This document shows positions 33,536 through 41,891 of a stretch of 64,000 bases of DNA, in pieces (position 1 is the first letter of the stretch; every line of letters starts with the position of its first letter). Under the pieces are notes generated by a model. That model had not been told where the DNA came from. It saw nothing but the letters and a program-made list of their open reading frames with translations, and made no database searches. A program made the position numbers and the translations under genes. Source of the DNA: JAENVT01 sp963720775 (GTDB lineage Bacteria; Actinomycetota; Acidimicrobiia; Acidimicrobiales; Ilumatobacteraceae); NCBI GenBank assembly GCA_963720775.1, contig CAVRGR010000006.1:248001-312000 (forward strand), in the 5' to 3' direction.

Positions 33536-34222
33536 ATGCGGCTCACGCCAACCGATCGCGATCGGTTGCTCATCTTCACCGCGGCCGAACTGGCACGTTC
33601 CCGCCGGGCCCGCGGCCTGCGGTTGAACGTCCCCGAGGCGACCGCATTGATCGCCGACACGGTGTGCGAAGCAGCGCGCGACGGCGCCCGGTTGATGGAG
33701 TCCGCCGCGGCGGGGGCCGCCGTGCTGACCGTCGATGACGTGTTGCCGGGAGTGCCGGACATCGTGCGCGAGGTCAAGGTCGAAGCGGTGTTCGATGACG
33801 GCACGCGCATGGTCGTGGTGCGCGACCCCTTCGGCGGCGGCAGCCTGGGTGCAGACGCGCCGGGTGCCGTCATCACTGCGGCCCGTGCGCCAATCGCTCC
33901 TGCGGGGCTCGTGCACCTCGTCGCCACGAACACATCCGATGTGCCCGTCAGCATCACCTCGCACTTCCACTTCTTCGAGGTCAACCCGCGTCTCTCGTTC
34001 GAGCGTGCCGCGGCGTACGGGATGCGGTTGGCGATCCCTGCGGGTTCGGCGTTGCGCTTCGAGCCCGGCGTGCCGACCGACGTTCTGCTCGTGCCGATCG
34101 CCGGGTCGAGAGTGGCGATTGGATTCGCCGGCCTCGTCGACGGACCTCTCGACGCACCCGGTGCCAAGCAGTCAGCTCTCGCCCGGGCCGAAGCGCAGGG
34201 TTACCTCGGGGCCCGATCGTGA
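33536..34222 (+). CDS. Fused urease gamma-beta subunit (UreA-UreB)
   Basis: A 228-residue protein. Residues 1-100 match the urease gamma subunit (MRLTPTDRDRLLIFTAAELA; VPEATALIADTVCEAARDGA), and residues about 110-228 match the beta subunit (LVATNTSDVPVSITSHFHFF; EPGVPTDVLLVPIAGSRVAIGFAG). Fused gamma-beta chains occur in some bacteria, including Helicobacter and actinomycetes. These subunits form the scaffold around the nickel-bearing alpha subunit that hydrolyses urea to ammonia and carbamate. The stop overlaps the ureC start (GTGA), so the two are coupled. No ureD, ureE, ureF or ureG is in the window. Confidence 0.88.
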   Translation: MRLTPTDRDRLLIFTAAELARSRRARGLRLNVPEATALIADTVCEAARDGARLMESAAAGAAVLTVDDVLPGVPDIVREVKVEAVFDDGTRMVVVRDPFGGGSLGADAPGAVITAARAPIAPAGLVHLVATNTSDVPVSITSHFHFFEVNPRLSFERAAAYGMRLAIPAGSALRFEPGVPTDVLLVPIAGSRVAIGFAGLVDGPLDAPGAKQSALARAEAQGYLGARS

Positions 34223-35994
34223 GCGACGAACGGCATTCGCACGGACAGTTCGAACACAGCCACCGGAGCGGTGAGGTGCCTCACGACCATCTGCACCCCG
34301 ACGAGATCCTGCCGGACGACTACGCCGCGATTCACGGGCCGACGGTCGGCGACCGAGTTCGGCTCGGTGACACGGGCCTTGTGATTGAGATCGAGTACGA
34401 CGCCCAGCAGCGAGGCAACGAGTTCCTGGCCGGGTTCGCGAAGACGGCACGCGATGGGTTGCTCCTGAAAGCGGCGGCCGTGCGCGACACCTGCGACGTG
34501 GTGATCTCCAACGTCGTCGTGATCGATGCGACGCGAGCGGTCGGCAAGGTGTCCATCGGCATCCGCGCCGGCCGCATCTGCGGCATCGGCCGGGCGGGGA
34601 ACCCCGACATGATCGACGATGTCGATGTCGTCGTCGGCACCGGCACGGCGATCATCTCCGGCGAAGGCCTCATCGCCACCGCAGGGGCGATCGATACTCA
34701 TGTTCATCTCCTGTCGCCGCGAATCATGGAGGCCTCGCTCGCATCCGGTGTCACCTCGATCATCGGCCAGGAGTTCGGGCCCGTGTGGGGCGTGGGTGTG
34801 AACTCGCCATGGGCATTGCGTCACGCCTTCAACAGCTTCGATCAGTGGCCGGTCAACATCGGCTTCCTCGGACGGGGCTCGTCGTCGGACGAGGCGCCTC
34901 TGGTGGAGGCCCTCGTCGAAGGCGGAGCGTGCGGGTTCAAGGTGCACGAAGACATGGGGGCGCACACACGAGCGCTCGACACCGCACTCGACGTCGCCGA
35001 GCGATTCGATGTTCAGGTCGCGCTGCACACCGACGGGCTGAACGAGTGCCTGTCGGTGGACGACACCCTCAGCGTGCTGGCCGGCCGAACGATCCACGCC
35101 TTCCACATCGAGGGTTGCGGTGGTGGTCACGTGCCCAACGTCCTGAAGCTCGCCGGAGTACCCAACGTGATCGGCTCGAGCACCAACCCGACCCTTCCGT
35201 TCGGCCGTGACGCACTCGACGAGCACTACGAGATGATCTTCGCCGCGCACGGGCTCAACCATCATTCGCCCAGCGATCATCACCTCGTCACCGATCGCAT
35301 ACGCGGGGGCACGATGGGTGCGGAGGGGGTGCTGCACGATCTCGGTGTCATCGGCATCACGTCGAGCGACGCGCAGGGCATGGGCCGGGCCGGCGAAACG
35401 GTCCGCCGCACGTTCCAGCTCGCCGCCCACATGAAGCGTCGGCAGATCGAACAAGATGCCGGCCATGGGCCGACCGCACACGACAACGACCGCGTTCGTC
35501 AGTACGTCGCCAAGCTCACCATCAATCCGGCGATCGCCCATGGCCTCAATCACGAGATCGGCTCGCTGGAGATCGGCAAGCTGGCCGACATCGTGCTGTG
35601 GCGCCCCGACCACTTCGGGGCGAAGCCTCAACTCGTGCTGAAGAGCGGGTTTCCTTCCTACGGGGTGACCGGCGACCCGAACGCTGCCACCGACTCGTCA
35701 CAACCACTGGTGCTCGGCCCGCAATTCGGTTCGTTCGGTGCCACGGCGGCCGACCTTTCGGTCGCGTTCGTCAGCCAGGCCGCTGTCGATGCCGGTGACG
35801 ACCACATGACCACGCGTCGACGGCGGGTCGCGGTGAAGGGCACGCGCAACATCGGCCCGGCCAACCTCGTTCTGAACAGCCGCCTCGGCCAGGTCGACGT
35901 GGATCCGACGACCGGGGTGGTGTCGTTCGATGGCGACACCGTCTATTCAGAACCAGCCGAGTCGGTATCGCTCAGCCGACTGTACTTCCTCTGA
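34219..35994 (+). CDS. ureC: Atypical urease alpha subunit with His-rich N-terminal extension
   Basis: A 591-residue UreC starting at GTG. Metal-site residues expected for urease are present: His161 and His163 (THVH), the carbamylated lysine Lys241 (GFKVHED), His270 (HTDGLNE), His296 and His303 (HIEGCGGGH) and Asp383 (SSDAQGMG). The mobile-flap sequence normally MVCHHLD reads FAAHGLN, so the flap His is kept (His343) but the flap Cys is Ala342. HTDTLNE has Gly for the second Thr. Ahead of the usual start (DDYAAIHGPTVGDRVRLGDT) lies a tail of about 30 residues with seven His (positions 6-26). No accessory genes follow. Either a divergent, self-sufficient or borrowed-accessory urease, or a related amidohydrolase. 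Confidence 0.87.
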   Translation: MSDERHSHGQFEHSHRSGEVPHDHLHPDEILPDDYAAIHGPTVGDRVRLGDTGLVIEIEYDAQQRGNEFLAGFAKTARDGLLLKAAAVRDTCDVVISNVVVIDATRAVGKVSIGIRAGRICGIGRAGNPDMIDDVDVVVGTGTAIISGEGLIATAGAIDTHVHLLSPRIMEASLASGVTSIIGQEFGPVWGVGVNSPWALRHAFNSFDQWPVNIGFLGRGSSSDEAPLVEALVEGGACGFKVHEDMGAHTRALDTALDVAERFDVQVALHTDGLNECLSVDDTLSVLAGRTIHAFHIEGCGGGHVPNVLKLAGVPNVIGSSTNPTLPFGRDALDEHYEMIFAAHGLNHHSPSDHHLVTDRIRGGTMGAEGVLHDLGVIGITSSDAQGMGRAGETVRRTFQLAAHMKRRQIEQDAGHGPTAHDNDRVRQYVAKLTINPAIAHGLNHEIGSLEIGKLADIVLWRPDHFGAKPQLVLKSGFPSYGVTGDPNAATDSSQPLVLGPQFGSFGATAADLSVAFVSQAAVDAGDDHMTTRRRRVAVKGTRNIGPANLVLNSRLGQVDVDPTTGVVSFDGDTVYSEPAESVSLSRLYFL

Positions 35995-36005
35995 CGAAGT
36001 CGCGA

Positions 36006-36425
36006 TCAGTGGGTGTGGACGATCAACACGTTGCACGGGGCACGCTTGGCCACGTCGCCGGCAATGGAGCCGAGCACCCGGGCCGCGCCCTGAACGCGCT
36101 TGTTGCCGACCACGATCACCGATGCGTCGAGGCGCGTGGCCTCTTCGCAGAGCGCCGTCGCCGGATCGCTGAGCACCACTGCGTACGTGACCGGAACGGT
36201 GGTCTTCAGCTCCCCGACGAGGGCCTTGAGCGACTCTTCGGCGACTCCGACCGAATCGAAGTTCCAGGTCTCGGACCCGCCACCTCGGACCTGCTGGCTG
36301 GTGTTGCGCGTCATGGACAACACGATGTGCAACGGCTGGTTGTACTTGCCGGCCATGTCGGCGGCCTCTTCGGCCGCCATGCGGGCTGTGTCACTGCCGT
36401 CGACACCGACGATGATCTCGTTCAC
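36006..36425 (-). CDS. Universal stress protein (UspA family)
   Basis: A 139-residue single-domain Usp. It begins MNEIIVGVDGSDTARMAAEE and ends with the nucleotide-binding signature VGNKRVQGAARVLGSIAGDV, close to the ATP-binding type G-x2-G-x9-G-S/T, although the first position is Asn-Lys. Such proteins respond to starvation or oxidative stress. It is convergent with ureC (11-base gap) and separate from the ABC operon upstream by 24 bases, with which it may be co-transcribed. Confidence 0.9.
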   Translation of the reverse strand: MNEIIVGVDGSDTARMAAEEAADMAGKYNQPLHIVLSMTRNTSQQVRGGGSETWNFDSVGVAEESLKALVGELKTTVPVTYAVVLSDPATALCEEATRLDASVIVVGNKRVQGAARVLGSIAGDVAKRAPCNVLIVHTH

Positions 36426-36449
36426 GGCGCCTGACGCTAACAGAAGCTC

Positions 36450-37220
36450 TCAGTCGGCGGCGCCGGAGAGGCGCATGTGGCTCATTCGCCAGTTGGCGAC
36501 GGCCAAGGCGATCACGGCGACGATGAAGAGGCGCACGATCGCACTTCCACCTTGCGGTACGCCGGCTCGTATCAACCGGCTCGGCGGGTCGTCGAGGAAG
36601 CCGACGAAGATCGCCCGTGATTCCCACGTCGGCGAGAGTTGGGCGATGCCGGTGAGCTCCGCGCCGAGCAGTCGCTCGACGAGGAACACGATGGCGAGCG
36701 ACCACACCGCGGTGCGACGGGTGATGCATCCGATCGCGATGAACAGGGCGACGTACGACACGCTGCCGACCGCCGCGGCAATGAACGCGGGACCAGCACT
36801 CGATGGTGCGCTGGCTACGAATGCGGCCAATGCGGCGGCAGGGGCGATGGTGACGAGGGCGACGAACGAGCCCCCCAACCAGCGTCCGAGCACGATCTGC
36901 CAGGTGGGCGTGGGAGAGAGCCAGGTGAAATGGAAGGTTCCGGAACGCACTTCGGCGCCCAAGACGGAGTCGCCGATAACGAGCGCGGCGATCGGCATCA
37001 ACAGGGCGAAGATGCCCTCGGCGGCGACGTTGGCGAACGCCCGCTCGGGCGTGTTGGCGTTGACCGCGTGGGCGAGCAGGCCGAACAGCAACGCGCCGGC
37101 ACACGGCAACAGGACGGCGAACCACCGCTTCGGCGGAACGCACGACTGCAACGTGTAGATGAAGATGGCGGCGAACCTCGACCGCCCGCGCCCTGGTGCG
37201 AGTTGCATCGGTTCGGTCAT
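36450..37220 (-). CDS. ABC-2 type transporter permease
   Basis: A 256-residue membrane protein with about six hydrophobic segments (WFAVLLPCAGALLFGLLAHA; IVRLFIVAVIALAVAN at the end) and the conserved mid-region EVRSGTFHFTWLSPTPTWQI seen in ABC-2 exporters. It is the last gene of a four-gene unit and overlaps the preceding ATPase stop by ATGA, so it probably pairs with that ATPase. The exported substrate is unknown. Confidence 0.82.
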   Translation of the reverse strand: MTEPMQLAPGRGRSRFAAIFIYTLQSCVPPKRWFAVLLPCAGALLFGLLAHAVNANTPERAFANVAAEGIFALLMPIAALVIGDSVLGAEVRSGTFHFTWLSPTPTWQIVLGRWLGGSFVALVTIAPAAALAAFVASAPSSAGPAFIAAAVGSVSYVALFIAIGCITRRTAVWSLAIVFLVERLLGAELTGIAQLSPTWESRAIFVGFLDDPPSRLIRAGVPQGGSAIVRLFIVAVIALAVANWRMSHMRLSGAAD

Positions 37221-38182
37221 CGGACGAGCTCCCGGAACAGGCTCTCGAGCGAGTCGTCGAGAGCCCGCACTTCGAGCAGACGAATCGACGAATCGCGCGC
37301 CAGGCGCGGTAGTGCGACGGCCAGTTCGCGCGCTTGCACGGTCTGTATGACGAGCCCGTCGCGCGACGAATCGAACGTTACGCCTGCTACTGAATCCAGA
37401 ACTATCAGCGCGGCAGCCAACTTCCTGCCACCGTCGGAGCGCACCAGCACGTGCCGCGGACGGTCATCCATGGCGTCGCGGATGGCGTGACGCCCTCCTG
37501 CCGCGGCGAGTCGACCGTGCATGAGAACGATCACCCGCTCGGCCATGCGCTCGACTTCGTTCAGCACGTGCGAGCTGACGATCACCGTTCGGTTGCTGGT
37601 GCCCAGTTGCTTGAACAGTTCGATGAGGTGCAGGCGCTGAACCGGATCTGCACCGTTCAGCGGCTCGTCGAGTACGAGCACCTGCGGATCGGTGACGAGT
37701 GCAGCGGCGATCTTCGTTCTTTGACGCATGCCCTTGCTGAACCCGTCGACGCGGCGGTCGGCCGCGTCGAGCATGGCGACGGTTGCCAAGGCCTTGTCGG
37801 GTGCGTCGCGGTCAGCCACGCGAAAGAGGTCGGCGGTGTAGCGCACCAGTTGTCGGGCAGTGAGACCGGCGGGCACGGCCTCGTCTTCGGGTACCAGCGC
37901 CATGCGACCGTGAACCTGCCGGTCGCGTCGCGGGTCGAGGCCCTCGATCCGGACCGTTCCCTGGTTGACACCGATCAGGCCGGTCATTGCCCGCATGAGC
38001 GTGGTCTTGCCCGCGCCGTTCGGTCCGAGCAGACCGGTGACGCCCGGCCCGAACGAGCAGCTCAGCTCGGAGAGCGCAACCTTCGGCCCGAACCACACCG
38101 AGACGTCGGCGATCTCGACCGTGGCATCGACGGCGAATGCCGGATCGGTGCTGTCGGGTGGTTGATTTGCTGAAAGCGACAT
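37217..38182 (-). CDS. ABC transporter ATP-binding protein
   Basis: A 321-residue ATPase starting MSLSANQPPD. Walker A is GLLGPNGAGKTTLM, the signature region is DGFSKGMRQRTKIAAALVTD, and Walker B with D-loop is VLVLDEPLNGADP. The C-terminal 90 residues form the extra domain common in ABC-2 exporters. Its start overlaps the preceding permease stop (TGATG) and its stop overlaps the next permease start (ATGA). An upstream in-frame extension of the reading frame is antisense-like low-similarity sequence and was not used. Confidence 0.88.
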   Translation of the reverse strand: MSLSANQPPDSTDPAFAVDATVEIADVSVWFGPKVALSELSCSFGPGVTGLLGPNGAGKTTLMRAMTGLIGVNQGTVRIEGLDPRRDRQVHGRMALVPEDEAVPAGLTARQLVRYTADLFRVADRDAPDKALATVAMLDAADRRVDGFSKGMRQRTKIAAALVTDPQVLVLDEPLNGADPVQRLHLIELFKQLGTSNRTVIVSSHVLNEVERMAERVIVLMHGRLAAAGGRHAIRDAMDDRPRHVLVRSDGGRKLAAALIVLDSVAGVTFDSSRDGLVIQTVQARELAVALPRLARDSSIRLLEVRALDDSLESLFRELVR

Positions 38183-39075
38183 CAGCGTTCCACCCAGCGG
38201 TAACGCTGCACGAGAACTCCTGCGCCGACGAGCAACACGGCCAGGTAGGTGGCGATTGCGAACGGCCCGCCGTGGCCGACACCGGCGAGCGGTGATTCGG
38301 GGTCGATGTGGCCGATGAACACCAGATCGCGCAGGAACAGAGGAAGCCCGAGAACGTTGATGAGACCGCCCACCGAGCCATGTCCGTTCACGATGTCGCC
38401 GACGATGATGCTCGACGAGATCGAGGTGATCAGGAACAGCCCGATGACGGCGGCACCGGCGACGATCCGACGGTCTGTCAGCGAGGCGACGGCCACACCG
38501 ATGACTGCGTAGTAGATGGCCAGAAGGCCGACCGAGACAGGCACCTTCCACAAGACGTCCATGTGACCGGCGAAGTAGTGCGCCGCGCTGTCGCTCACGA
38601 GCATGTTGCCGACGAACAGCACCACCTGCGGCAGGAACGAGAACGCAAAGAGAATGGACGCGATGGCACCGACCTTCGACACGACGTAGTCGATCCCCGT
38701 GAGCGGCCGAGCGAACATGAGGGGTAGCACGCGCTGCCGACGGTCGGGGCACATGACATCGGGAGCGACGAGGGCCACGAACAGCAGCAATGCCGACGAG
38801 ACCCCGACGTAGTCGCGGTAGGTGATGATCTGGATGCTGTCGACCGCGCGATCGCGGGTGACGTAGCCGATTCCGACATTGACGATGGCCGGTACCGTGA
38901 CGATGCCGAGCAGCAGGATGGGCGCGAACTTCTGGCGCCAGGAGCGGCGGATGCCCAATGCCCGGCGGATCGACGCCTTGTACAACGCGAACGCCGCCGC
39001 GCCGCGCAGGCCGCGGGGACCTTCGTATGGGCGGTAGCCGCGGTCGTAGACGGCACCGGCGCCGCTGAGGCTCAT
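38182..39075 (-). CDS. ABC-2 type transporter permease
   Basis: A 297-residue membrane protein with at least six hydrophobic segments (FAPILLLGIVTVPAIVNVGI; PFAIATYLAVLLVGAGVLV at the end) and the Asp-Arg-Arg turn CPDRRQRVLPLMFARPLTG typical of ABC-2 exporter permeases. The start MSLSGAGAVY overlaps the upstream ATPase stop by ATGA, and the stop shares a base with the next start. It is the partner of the first ATPase of the unit. Confidence 0.82.
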   Translation of the reverse strand: MSLSGAGAVYDRGYRPYEGPRGLRGAAAFALYKASIRRALGIRRSWRQKFAPILLLGIVTVPAIVNVGIGYVTRDRAVDSIQIITYRDYVGVSSALLLFVALVAPDVMCPDRRQRVLPLMFARPLTGIDYVVSKVGAIASILFAFSFLPQVVLFVGNMLVSDSAAHYFAGHMDVLWKVPVSVGLLAIYYAVIGVAVASLTDRRIVAGAAVIGLFLITSISSSIIVGDIVNGHGSVGGLINVLGLPLFLRDLVFIGHIDPESPLAGVGHGGPFAIATYLAVLLVGAGVLVQRYRWVER

Positions 39076-39989
39076 GACTGGCTCCCGGCGAGACGGAGGA
39101 AGACCTCGTCGAGCGAGGTCAAGCGTGTCGACAGTCGATACAGCGGAAGGCCGAGCTCGGCAATGACATCGCGGAGTGCGTCCATCTGATGGTTGCCCTC
39201 GACGGTGACTTCGACGACGCCGTCGTCGGTCGTGGCCGACAGACCGATCTTGGCCAGACCAGTGGCGAGCTCGGCGCCGCGCACACCGACGTCGACCGTG
39301 ACGACTCCGGTGCGTTCGAGCAGCGAGTCGGTGCCGCCGGACACGACGAGTCGGCCGGCGTCGATCATCACGACGTGTTCGCACACCTGTTGAACGTCGT
39401 CGAGGAGGTGTGTTGCCATGATCACGGAGATCCCGAACGTGCCGAGGCGGGCGACGAGGGCAAGCATCTCCTCGCGGCCGAGCGGGTCGAGGCCGGCTGT
39501 CGGCTCGTCGAGGAGCACCAGTTCCGGATCGCCGACGAGTGCTTGAGCGAGCTTGGCTCGTTGCCGCATACCCGTGGAGAACCCGCCGATCGGGCGGAAC
39601 CGAGCCTCGTCGAGGCCGACGAGATCGAGGATGTCAGACGCTCGCTGACGTGCCGCGCGGGCCGGCAGCCCGCTGAGCTCCCCGAACGTCGACACCACAT
39701 CGGCCGCGGTCTGATCGAGTGGCAAGCAGTCGTGCTCGGGCATGTAACCGAGGCGTGACCTGACCCCTATCGGGTCGACGGCGACATCGATGCCGCACAC
39801 CTCGATGCGTCCCTCGGTCGGCTTGGAGATGCCCAGGAGCAGGCGGAACATGGTGGTCTTGCCGGCGCCATTGGCCCCGACCAAGCCCACGAGACCTCGA
39901 GGCACGTCGACCGTGAGATCGTCGAGGGCGATCACCCCCGGGTATCGCTTGGTGAGGCCGTCGATGCGGAGAAGGGAGCCAGCTAGCAC
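39072..39989 (-). CDS. ABC transporter ATP-binding protein, first gene of a double ABC operon
   Basis: A 305-residue ATPase: Walker A LVGANGAGKTTMFRLLLG, signature GGFSTGMRQRAKLAQALVGD, Walker B LVLLDEPTAGLDP, H-loop MATHLLDD. The domain of about 85 C-terminal residues resembles NatA/CcmA-like exporters. It heads four overlapping genes in the order ATPase-permease-ATPase-permease, and both ATPases are intact, so the operon may encode one heteromeric or two paralogous exporters. The 27 bases to the next gene upstream contain no obvious promoter elements. Confidence 0.9.
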   Translation of the reverse strand: MLAGSLLRIDGLTKRYPGVIALDDLTVDVPRGLVGLVGANGAGKTTMFRLLLGISKPTEGRIEVCGIDVAVDPIGVRSRLGYMPEHDCLPLDQTAADVVSTFGELSGLPARAARQRASDILDLVGLDEARFRPIGGFSTGMRQRAKLAQALVGDPELVLLDEPTAGLDPLGREEMLALVARLGTFGISVIMATHLLDDVQQVCEHVVMIDAGRLVVSGGTDSLLERTGVVTVDVGVRGAELATGLAKIGLSATTDDGVVEVTVEGNHQMDALRDVIAELGLPLYRLSTRLTSLDEVFLRLAGSQS

Positions 39990-40016
39990 GACAATGGAGA
40001 GTCTGGCACGTCGGAG

Positions 40017-40955
40017 CTAGAACTCGATGACGAGTCGGCCGCGGGTGCCGCCGGCTTCCAGGATCCCGTGGGCCTCCCAAGCGCCCTCGGGGGAGAACGC
40101 TCGGGCTACCCGGAGGGTGACGACGCCGTCTTCCGCGAGTTGTCGAAGCTGTTCGAGCTTCGCCTGCGCGCGTGCGTATTCGCGCACCCACACGGGGTGG
40201 ATCGTGATGCCGCGCTCGCTGTCGTACGACACCGTGCGCACCGCCGCCAAACCACCGCCGTCTCGTACCGCGGGCAATGCCTTCGCGTTGAGCAGCGCTC
40301 CATCGGCCAGGCCGTCGACACCGTCGGGCACGATTGCCCGAACTCGGTCGGCCACGTCGTCGCCGCGGGCGACCACCTCGTCGGCGCCGAGCGAATGCAC
40401 GAGAGCAGTGTCGGCCGGCGATGCGTCAGCGATCACGCGCAGACCCTCGGCCTTGGCGAGTTGAACGACGTACCCGCCGAACGCTCCGGCCGCGCCCGTG
40501 ACGGCAAGTGTCTGGCCGGGTCGGAGAGCCAGCAGGTCGAGCGCGAGGCGAGCGGTGAGACCGTTCATGGGCAACGTCGCTGCTTCGGCGAAGCTCGCCC
40601 CGCGAGGGATGCGAGCGACCGATTCGATGGGCACGACAACATGTTCGGCGTAGGCGCCGTGCGACCCGCGAGGAACCACGATCGCCATCACGAGATCGCC
40701 GATCACCAGTTCGGTGCTGACCCCCTCGCCAACCTCGTCGAGCAGGCCCGCGGCCTCCATGCCCGGCACGTAGGGAGGCGCAAACTCCTTCTGTGCCTCG
40801 GCACGCGCGCCGTTGCGAATCGCAGTGTCCGTCGGGTTCACCGTTGCGGCACGCACCCGGATGCGTACCTGCCCAGCTCCGGCATGAGGCTCGACCACAT
40901 CGAAGATCTGCAGTGCCTCTGGACCGCCGTACTCCACAACACCGATCACCTTCAT
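40017..40955 (-). CDS. NADP-dependent quinone oxidoreductase-like (zinc-free MDR)
   Basis: A 312-residue medium-chain dehydrogenase/reductase. It starts MKVIGVVEYGGPEALQIFDV, the usual quinone reductase opening, and the cofactor fold is LAVTGAAGAFGGYVVQLAKA. Zinc-binding Cys residues are absent, so it belongs to the zinc-independent quinone/enoyl reductase branch. The C-terminus ends in GTRGRLVIEF. It lies 9 bases downstream of the GNAT gene and is probably co-transcribed. The substrate is unknown. Confidence 0.88.
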   Translation of the reverse strand: MKVIGVVEYGGPEALQIFDVVEPHAGAGQVRIRVRAATVNPTDTAIRNGARAEAQKEFAPPYVPGMEAAGLLDEVGEGVSTELVIGDLVMAIVVPRGSHGAYAEHVVVPIESVARIPRGASFAEAATLPMNGLTARLALDLLALRPGQTLAVTGAAGAFGGYVVQLAKAEGLRVIADASPADTALVHSLGADEVVARGDDVADRVRAIVPDGVDGLADGALLNAKALPAVRDGGGLAAVRTVSYDSERGITIHPVWVREYARAQAKLEQLRQLAEDGVVTLRVARAFSPEGAWEAHGILEAGGTRGRLVIEF

Positions 40956-40964
40956 GGTCCGACC

Positions 40965-41891
40965 TTAGGGCGGCGCAGCAGGCCGTTGATACGTCCGGCT
41001 GCGCGTGCGTGGTTCAAAGCCACTGCCGACATAGAGCAGCCGAGCCGGCTCGTTGCCTTCGAGATAGGTGACCACCAACCTCGTGCAATCGTGACCGGCC
41101 AGGAGCTCGAGCCCCGAGCGCAGCAGGTGCGTGGCAAGGCCCTTGCCTTGGTGGTTGTCTTCGGTGCGCATCGGCTCGACAAGACCGACATGCGTGACCG
41201 GGTCTGCCCAGAACAAGCCATAGCCTGCGACGTCCCCGTCGAGCGACTCGATGCAGAGATCGAGCTCGGGCCGGTACAGCGAGCATTCGCGCAGCCGTTC
41301 GGCAACGTGCTCGCCGTTGCGCGTGATCATGTGATGAGGCCCGGCAGTGCGCTGTGCAGTCGACCGGAGGCGGTACCCAGCGGCAAGCGGTGGGATCGCC
41401 GGCCGCACGTGGGCGGGCATCCAGCAGGTCATTGCCGGGTGGTCGGTGGCCACGGCCACCGCGAACCCGGCGTCGGCCAGCAGCGAGGCCACGCCTTCGT
41501 CGTCGTCACGCACAGCGACCTCGATGGGCATCGCGCTCAGCCGCTGAGCCTGCTGGAGCGCTTGAGGCCACAACGTGGCGATGCCGAGCTCGGTGTCCTC
41601 GGGCATCGTGATCACATCGCAGCCCCACCTGTCGCCCCAATCGGTGAAGACCACGGCCCCGATCGGCAGGCCGTCGTCGTCGACCCAGAAGGTCGCGTTC
41701 CGCGGATCCGAGTGCTGGTCGCGCCGCCACCACCACTGCAGATCCCCGGCCTCCCACAGACCTGCCTCGTCGTCGGCCAGCCGCGCTCGCTGGAGCAACG
41801 TGGTGACGAGCTGGAGGTACTCCAAACCCACCGCATTGCGCTGTTGCACGATGACTCCACACCCCCCGTTTCGTGGAAGCCTATGACGCAT
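40965..41891 (-). CDS. Two-domain GNAT acetyltransferase
   Basis: A 308-residue protein. The C-terminal half has a clear GNAT motif A with VEPMRTEDNHQGKGLATHLL and motif B around LVVTYLEGNEPARLLYVGSG. The N-terminal half (about 50-150) resembles a weaker, possibly non-catalytic GNAT fold. GNAT enzymes move acetyl from acetyl-CoA onto amines; no substrate is indicated. The longest ATG start overlaps the divergent acyl-CoA synthetase start by two bases; GTG at about 41850 or later is plausible instead. The two genes must share promoter sequence. Confidence 0.8.
   Translation of the reverse strand: MRHRLPRNGGCGVIVQQRNAVGLEYLQLVTTLLQRARLADDEAGLWEAGDLQWWWRRDQHSDPRNATFWVDDDGLPIGAVVFTDWGDRWGCDVITMPEDTELGIATLWPQALQQAQRLSAMPIEVAVRDDDEGVASLLADAGFAVAVATDHPAMTCWMPAHVRPAIPPLAAGYRLRSTAQRTAGPHHMITRNGEHVAERLRECSLYRPELDLCIESLDGDVAGYGLFWADPVTHVGLVEPMRTEDNHQGKGLATHLLRSGLELLAGHDCTRLVVTYLEGNEPARLLYVGSGFEPRTRSRTYQRPAAPP

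Noticed and set aside
34201..35631. 476-codon minus-strand frame over ureC
   Set aside because: Antisense shadow; ureC has nearly all active-site residues on the plus strand.
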